Position numbers and translations under genes: made by a program. 12,055 nucleotides of DNA from contig JALGZU010000055.1 of assembly GCA_025774735.1 (NCBI GenBank), positions 1-12,055 of the forward strand, read 5' to 3'. This document shows, piece after piece, positions 7,724 to 12,055 of this stretch. How positions within the stretch are numbered: the stretch's first letter is position 1; each line of letters begins with the position of its first letter. The notes beneath the pieces were generated by a model, which saw only the letters and a program-made list of their open reading frames with translations, had not been told where the DNA came from and did no database searches. Origin of the DNA: a candidate division LCP-89 bacterium. Lineage in GTDB: Bacteria; Electryoneota; B3-LCP.

Positions 7724-10700
7724 TCACTTCAACAGCAGCATCTTCATCGCGGCCTCGAAGTCACTCGCCTGCAGGTGGGCGAGGTAAATCCCGCTGGGCA
7801 GGTTGTTGGCGTCGAAGGAAATGCGGTGAGTACCCGCTTCCCTGTATCCTTCCTCCAGAATCATCACTTTACCGCCCTGAACGTTATATACCGTCAGAAT
7901 CACTCGGGCAGCGGTTGGAAGGGTATAACCCACCGTTGTGCTCGGATTGAAGGGATTGGGATAGTTCTGCATGAGGCTGAATTCCCCGGGGAGTGGGGAT
8001 GCCTCCGCTTCCGGGCGAGTGCCCAGCCAGTTCTCCGGATTCCCGCCTCCGAAAGCTCCCATGTCGTTTCGCACCGTCCCATGTGAAGGCCATAAGGCAA
8101 ATCCCGGATTCTGAAGATCTTCGGGATCGTCGTAAGCCGGATCGGGATTCCCGGTGTCTATGCAGGGGGATTCATCGTCCAGCAGGTAGTTGTGCGCCGC
8201 GGCGCTCAGGAAGAGGGGATCCGAATCGATATTGCCTTCCCCGGTATAACCTCCCTGGACGTTGCTATAAGTGACCAGCGGCTCCATACCACCAGCGTGG
8301 TAGATCTGCTCGCCCTGATTTTCCCAAAGAATCGAGTTCATCACGGTTGGTGAACTGACGCCGATGTTGTAAATTGCCCCGCCAGATAGTGCTGAATTCT
8401 GATGGAAGGCATTGTTCACGGTAACCGGAGTTGAGGCATTGAGACTAAAGATGTAGATCCCGCCGCCATTAAAGGCGGCAGTGTTATCGTACATGACGTT
8501 ATTCGTGATCGCTGCATCCGTGGAGTAACAGGCGATCGCTCCACCGTCGTTGGCGGAATTGTCGTAGATGTGGTTGCCGGTCAGGGTGGGATTGGCCTCT
8601 GTAATGTAGATGGCGCCGCCCTTGGTAACGGCCTCGTTGCCCCGAATGACGCAGGCGGTAATCTCCGGTGATCCCCCTTCAATTGAGATACCGCCGCCGT
8701 TGGTGGACTGCGAGTTTTCTATGAGGCAGTGAGCGATAACGGGACTGCAGTTCTCAAGATGAATTGCGCCGCCGTCAGTAGAGGCAGAAGCGTTGCCGTA
8801 AGAGAGATAGCAATACCGGAGTTCCGTAGAATCAGATGCGGTGTTGAAATAAAGGCCGTTCCAACCTTCCACGGTATCTTCTGCTGTAAAAACGATACTG
8901 TCTGCTTCCGTTCCCACCGCCACCAGGGTGGCATTTTCCAGGATGTTGAAGGCGTAGTCGCTCAGAAAGATGACCTCGACGCCAGGCTCTATGGCGAGTG
9001 ACTCGTTCTGGGGGATCTCAACGGAACCAAAGACGAACATAGGATTGTTCTCCGCGTTTGTCCAGGTGCCGCTGACAGGTCCCATGGCATAATGCGGATC
9101 GTTCATCGAACGAGAAGCCTGTGTCGTACCGGCGTAGACACCCATGTTGACCCGGTCACCGTTGGGTTCGGGTTCATCGGAGAACGCAATCCCCGAGTCG
9201 CCCGCGTCGATGCAGGGGCTGTCCGAGGCATCGAAAATCCAGAGACCGTAGTAGTAGCGTCCCGCTTCGGCTTGCAGGTGGTAGTCGCCGTCCTCCGCAG
9301 AAATGAAGAGAGGATCCGCATCCAGGTTACCTTCACCTGTCCAGCCTCCCTCGACATTGCTGTAAGTGATTTGCGGAAACGCCGAACCCGAAGTAACAAT
9401 CTCCTCCGCCGCATTCCCCCAGAGGATACTATTACTGATGACCGGACTGGAATCATCGCAGAAGATTCCCCCGGCGACAGCCGCCTGGTTACCGCTGAAG
9501 GTGGAGAAAGAGATCACCGGATTCGACTGGCCGGCGAGGTAGATTGCTCCTCCGCTGTCGGCGGTGCACTGGCTGATCAGGCAGTACGAAAGTATGGGGC
9601 TGGAGTTATCCAGGAAGATGCCGCCCCCCCGCGCCTCTTCACCCATGCCGTCGGCCAGCCCGCGCCGGATGCGGCAATGATCCAGGGTGGAAGCAGCAGA
9701 GGCAGAGAGAAAGCGCAGCCCTTTCCAGGTACCTTCGAAATCCAAGGGTTTGAAGATAATGGGTAGTTCGACGCTACCTGTTGAATGCAGTGCGGCGTTT
9801 TCCAGTATTTCAAATTTGTAATGACCATCGAATAGGACATAGACGCCGGGATCGATTGTGAGGGTGGCATCCTGAGGAATCCAGACGTCCCCGATCACTC
9901 GGTAGGGGCTGCCTTCGATGGACCAGTTTCCGGATACACCGCCGCTTACGTCCGTCCCGCCGCCCAGCGGAACAGCGAAATCGGCCAGAGCAGCCATCCC
10001 GGCCTTGGTGACGTTCATAGCATACTGTGGATCGTTATTGGCGACGAGATCGTTCACAGTGTGATAAAAGCCGTAAGACATGCCCTGTTGCAGCGTGTAA
10101 GCGGCCGGCCATCCGGCGTACCAGAAATAACGATGGTCCGAGGCGACGGACCCGGGACTGTAGACCGCGGAACCGGATAATTCAGATGGGATAAACGTCG
10201 CGGCAGCCTCGACGACCTTGTTGGCCAGCAACTGCGATCCGGGGTCGTCGTTGTAAACCGAAGCGAAGGGCAGGGGTGGGGTACTCAAGCCAGTATACGA
10301 GATCATATCGAAATTAAAGCAGCCGGCAACGTCGATACTGGACGCCTGTAAATCCTGGACGTAATCGTTACTCCCGTATAAGCCCTGCTCTTCACCGGAG
10401 AACGCCACGAAACGGATCGTGTGCTCAAAGTTATATATGGAGAGCACCCGCGCCGCTTCTATCAGGCAGGCGATGCTGGAGGCGTTATCACAGGCTCCCG
10501 GCGCCACCGGCTCCGGTGAAAACTGTTGGCCGGCTGTGGCATCGTAATGACCCACCATAAAATAGACCGAATTCGGGTAAACCAGACCGACCTTTTCGCC
10601 GACCACGTTGAAATTCGTCTGTCCGGAGATCTGAAATTCATCGTAATAGCCTTCCAGACCGAAACTCTGGAATTGCGCAAGGATCCAGGCTGCCGCGGCG

Positions 10701-11254
10701 TCGCAGCTATCATGGAACGTGTTGCGCGTGACAAAATCTTCCAGACTCTGAAAATATTCGGTGTACTGGATCAGGGATACCTGATCCACCATATCCGAAA
10801 TATAGGGGCTGAATTCATCCAAACCGGGTGGCATCGCGGATGGATAGCTTATTGGTTTTGGAGTTAGGGTGATGCGGGCCCAGTCAGCGCCGATGCCGGG
10901 CAGAGTCTGCAACTGATCCATGTGTGCCTGAATGATCGCCTCGCCGTCGCTATGAAAGATCACGGTAACTCGATCCTGGAGTTTTTCTCCCTCCGATGGT
11001 GAGAACAACCAGAGGTGGTAGAGTTCGCCGCCCTCTGGAAGGTAGGCGTCCAGAATTTGCCCGCCGGGCGGCAAGGGTGATCCTTCCGGCAGACTCCCGA
11101 TCCAGTAATCGCCTCCCCTTTCGAATAATTCGAAACCGGCGCTTTCCAGAGTAGTGAGATCTTCCGGAATGGAAACTCTGACCAAATTCCAGTCACCAGC
11201 ACAGACTAGTGATAATGGGACGAGGAGTGCGACGATAAAGATAGCGTATTTCAT
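7724..11254 (-). CDS. Exported M28 family zinc peptidase fused to two beta-helix modules and a T9SS sorting domain
   Basis: A 1176-residue secreted protein. The start is supported by GGGA (11261-11264, - strand) six to seven bases upstream and by a signal peptide (residues 1-19, cleavage after VCA). Residues 20-~160 look like a pro-region. Residues ~165-430 are an M28 metallopeptidase with the complete two-zinc site: H236 and D238 (GHYD), D256 (CDNAS), catalytic E288 and ligand E289 (GEEQG), D316 (FDMISY) and H374 (SDH). It is therefore expected to be an active exopeptidase, most likely an aminopeptidase; specificity is not readable. Residues ~440-714 and ~727-1068 are two homologous right-handed parallel beta-helix modules rich in GGGI/GGAI turns, each ending in DxDPLF and SPCID motifs. 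Residues 1097-1176 are the T9SS sorting domain (NYPNPFNPSTT). The helix modules could bind polysaccharide or act as a rigid stalk; that is inference. It has its own promoter and ends at a bidirectional terminator. Confidence 0.92.
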   Translation of the reverse strand: MKYAIFIVALLVPLSLVCAGDWNLVRVSIPEDLTTLESAGFELFERGGDYWIGSLPEGSPLPPGGQILDAYLPEGGELYHLWLFSPSEGEKLQDRVTVIFHSDGEAIIQAHMDQLQTLPGIGADWARITLTPKPISYPSAMPPGLDEFSPYISDMVDQVSLIQYTEYFQSLEDFVTRNTFHDSCDAAAAWILAQFQSFGLEGYYDEFQISGQTNFNVVGEKVGLVYPNSVYFMVGHYDATAGQQFSPEPVAPGACDNASSIACLIEAARVLSIYNFEHTIRFVAFSGEEQGLYGSNDYVQDLQASSIDVAGCFNFDMISYTGLSTPPLPFASVYNDDPGSQLLANKVVEAAATFIPSELSGSAVYSPGSVASDHRYFWYAGWPAAYTLQQGMSYGFYHTVNDLVANNDPQYAMNVTKAGMAALADFAVPLGGGTDVSGGVSGNWSIEGSPYRVIGDVWIPQDATLTIDPGVYVLFDGHYKFEILENAALHSTGSVELPIIFKPLDFEGTWKGLRFLSASAASTLDHCRIRRGLADGMGEEARGGGIFLDNSSPILSYCLISQCTADSGGAIYLAGQSNPVISFSTFSGNQAAVAGGIFCDDSSPVISNSILWGNAAEEIVTSGSAFPQITYSNVEGGWTGEGNLDADPLFISAEDGDYHLQAEAGRYYYGLWIFDASDSPCIDAGDSGIAFSDEPEPNGDRVNMGVYAGTTQASRSMNDPHYAMGPVSGTWTNAENNPMFVFGSVEIPQNESLAIEPGVEVIFLSDYAFNILENATLVAVGTEADSIVFTAEDTVEGWNGLYFNTASDSTELRYCYLSYGNASASTDGGAIHLENCSPVIAHCLIENSQSTNGGGISIEGGSPEITACVIRGNEAVTKGGAIYITEANPTLTGNHIYDNSANDGGAIACYSTDAAITNNVMYDNTAAFNGGGIYIFSLNASTPVTVNNAFHQNSALSGGAIYNIGVSSPTVMNSILWENQGEQIYHAGGMEPLVTYSNVQGGYTGEGNIDSDPLFLSAAAHNYLLDDESPCIDTGNPDPAYDDPEDLQNPGFALWPSHGTVRNDMGAFGGGNPENWLGTRPEAEASPLPGEFSLMQNYPNPFNPSTTVGYTLPTAARVILTVYNVQGGKVMILEEGYREAGTHRISFDANNLPSGIYLAHLQASDFEAAMKMLLLK
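8045..9076 (-). repeat. Beta-helix module 2 (duplicated coding segment)
   Basis: It begins with VSGTW (V727), matching VSGNW (V440) of module 1, and continues with the parallel phrases IPQNESLAIEPGVEVIF, FNILENATL and SNVQGGYTGEGNIDSDPLF. It carries more helical coils than module 1 (GGAIY/GGGIS-type rungs between ~820 and ~985), so the copies differ in length. Confidence 0.75.
9113..9937 (-). repeat. Beta-helix module 1 (duplicated coding segment)
   Basis: It starts at VSGNW (V440) with IPQDATLTIDPGVYVLF, FEILENAAL and SNVEGGWTGEGNLDADPLF, all mirrored in module 2. The two module starts are 287 residues apart. The DNA copies are divergent, so the duplication is old. Confidence 0.75.
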
Positions 11255-11278
11255 GATGTTTCCCGGTGTTGATACTAT

Positions 11279-11307
11279 AATTTAAGGCTGTTCAGAGAAC
11301 ATTCCAA
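11279..11307 (-). promoter_or_regulatory. Candidate promoter of the M28 peptidase gene
   Basis: On the - strand TTGGAA (11302-11307) and TAAATT (11279-11284) each match the sigma70 consensus at 4 of 6 positions with a 17-base spacer. Transcription would begin near 11272, leaving a short leader that still includes the GGGA ribosome binding site. No intrinsic terminator is visible between this gene and the upstream permease, so some readthrough from the permease operon is also possible. Confidence 0.4.
11289..11301. promoter_or_regulatory. Interrupted palindrome, possible operator
   Basis: TGTTC and GAACA flank three bases as a perfect inverted repeat, lying entirely within the -35/-10 spacer of the putative M28 promoter. 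A dimeric repressor bound here would block RNA polymerase. The cognate regulator is unknown, and it could equally be a small chance hairpin at the end of the permease transcript. Confidence 0.3.
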
Positions 11308-11349
11308 GCTGGATTTGTGGGAAATGATGATTGCATGGATTAGCGTGAA

Positions 11350-12055
11350 TCAGCGGACAATCGCCTGGCGGGCGGTCTGGCGGCCGGAATCAGTGAGCAT
11401 CAGATCTCCGTCGCGCTGCTCGATCAGACCGTGTCTGACTGACAGTCTGACCACGTCATCCGCAAAAGTGGAATCCCAGCGGAGGTGCTCGCTGAGGTGA
11501 TCCACTCGGTTTTCGCGTGATGCTTCAGCCAATCCTTCGTGATGGTAGAGGTGAATGGCGAGCATGGTGGAGGCGAATTCCCACTTCTGGCGAATTTTTC
11601 GGCGGGCGATGGCGATGATACCGCGTTGGGGAGCGGTCAAAAAGGTCAGACAGAAGATGAAACCGCAGACCGTTGCCATCGACCCGGCCAGGGAGGCATC
11701 CAGGAAGTGTGCTACCCAGTATCCACCCACAGCGCTGAGTATACCGATAAGAGCACTCAGAATAAGCATCAGGGAGAGTCGGTCAGTGATCAGGTAAGCT
11801 GCCGCCGGTGGAGTGATCATCAGCGCGACCACCAGGATCGAACCGACGGCGTCAAATGCCCCCACTGCTGTCACTGAAACGAGTGTGATCAGGACGTAAT
11901 GAAGCAATACGGGCGAGAAGCCCAGAGAGGCCGCCAGGCCCATATCGAAAGAGGCGAGTTTTAATTCCTTGAAGAAGATCGTGATGAAAAGGATGTTGAT
12001 GAAGAGGATACCACTCATGACGTAAAACGCTCGTGGCCCGAAATCGTAGTTGGAT
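11350..12055 (-). CDS. Metal-ion ABC transporter permease (ABC-3 family), partial, with C-terminal winged-helix-like extension
   Basis: Inner-membrane subunit of a zinc/manganese/iron-type ABC importer (ZnuB/MntB/TroC-like). The reading frame stays open to the right edge (…YDFGPRAFYV before the internal Met at 12018), so that Met is not the start and the N-terminal half is missing. Numbering from the 12018 Met, the visible part has several membrane segments and the conserved signatures KELKLASFDMGLAASLGF (17-34), VGSILVVALMITPPAAA (58-74), and the last helices (AGSMATVCGFIFCLTFL). After the final helix comes a basic cytosolic segment, then residues ~146-222 resembling a winged helix (HLSEHLRWDSTFADDVV, then a wing-like GLIEQRDGDLMLTDSG). 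Similar tails related to DtxR-type DNA-binding domains are known on some metal permeases; here the protein stops soon after the wing with no metal-binding or dimerisation domain. Its ATPase and binding-protein partners are presumably beyond the right edge. Confidence 0.88.
   Translation of the reverse strand, partial: SNYDFGPRAFYVMSGILFINILFITIFFKELKLASFDMGLAASLGFSPVLLHYVLITLVSVTAVGAFDAVGSILVVALMITPPAAAYLITDRLSLMLILSALIGILSAVGGYWVAHFLDASLAGSMATVCGFIFCLTFLTAPQRGIIAIARRKIRQKWEFASTMLAIHLYHHEGLAEASRENRVDHLSEHLRWDSTFADDVVRLSVRHGLIEQRDGDLMLTDSGRQTARQAIVR

Noticed and set aside
9092..9766. Long open frame of 224 codons on the + strand
   Set aside because: It lies wholly antisense to the well-supported M28/beta-helix gene, has no ribosome binding site or recognisable domain, and has an Arg/Gly/Val-rich composition typical of a mirror frame.
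11350..12018. Permease gene starting at the Met at 12018
   Set aside because: The frame is open upstream to the window edge and encodes residues consistent with the ABC-3 family, and the remaining length lacks the N-terminal half of the permease, so this Met is internal.
1..12055. CRISPR array, insertion sequence or phage-related module
   Set aside because: No regularly spaced direct DNA repeats, transposase or integrase coding region, or flanking inverted repeats were seen on either strand; the only repeats are protein-level coding repeats and terminator hairpins.

Overview
The window most likely comes from an uncultured or little-studied member of the FCB superphylum outside classical Bacteroidetes (of the kind seen in Marinimicrobia, Cloacimonadota, KSB1, Zixibacteria and similar lineages). 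The main evidence is three large exported proteins that each end in the same 80-residue type IX secretion (T9SS) C-terminal sorting domain, starting (N/S)YPNPFNP(A/S)TT and ending in KM(I/V/L)L(M/L)K. Coding DNA has moderate GC, and the spacers between genes are clearly AT-rich. The phylum is an inference from protein style; no rRNA or other marker gene is present.

Layout, left to right. Positions 1-372 are an AT-rich non-coding leader. 373-4497 (+) encodes a 1374-residue gingipain-like C25 peptidase homologue with several Ig-like modules and a sorting domain. A palindromic terminator separates it from a convergent panD (4565-4912, -), encoding aspartate 1-decarboxylase. 5107-7062 (-) encodes an exported beta-propeller of about seven blades with Asp-box repeats, an Ig-like module and a sorting domain. 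It is transcribed divergently from 7292-7654 (+), a small VOC/glyoxalase-fold protein. A second bidirectional terminator separates that gene from 7724-11254 (-), an exported M28 zinc peptidase fused to two tandem right-handed beta-helix modules and a sorting domain. 11350 to the right edge (-) is the 3' part of an ABC-3 family metal-ion permease with a C-terminal winged-helix-like extension; its 5' end lies outside the window.

Most genes look singly transcribed: each has its own plausible promoter and, usually, its own intrinsic terminator. Functionally the window is a secretome neighbourhood: two peptidase-type proteins and one propeller that would cross the inner membrane by Sec and the outer membrane by T9SS, interspersed with unrelated housekeeping genes (panD, VOC, metal uptake). 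No T9SS machinery gene is present. I found no mobile element, CRISPR array, tRNA or rRNA, and nothing that amounts to a clearly new multi-gene system. The most noteworthy points are the apparent loss of the catalytic His in the C25 protein, the M28/double beta-helix architecture, the probable N-terminal closure of the propeller, the permease/winged-helix fusion, and a palindrome inside the promoter of the M28 gene.
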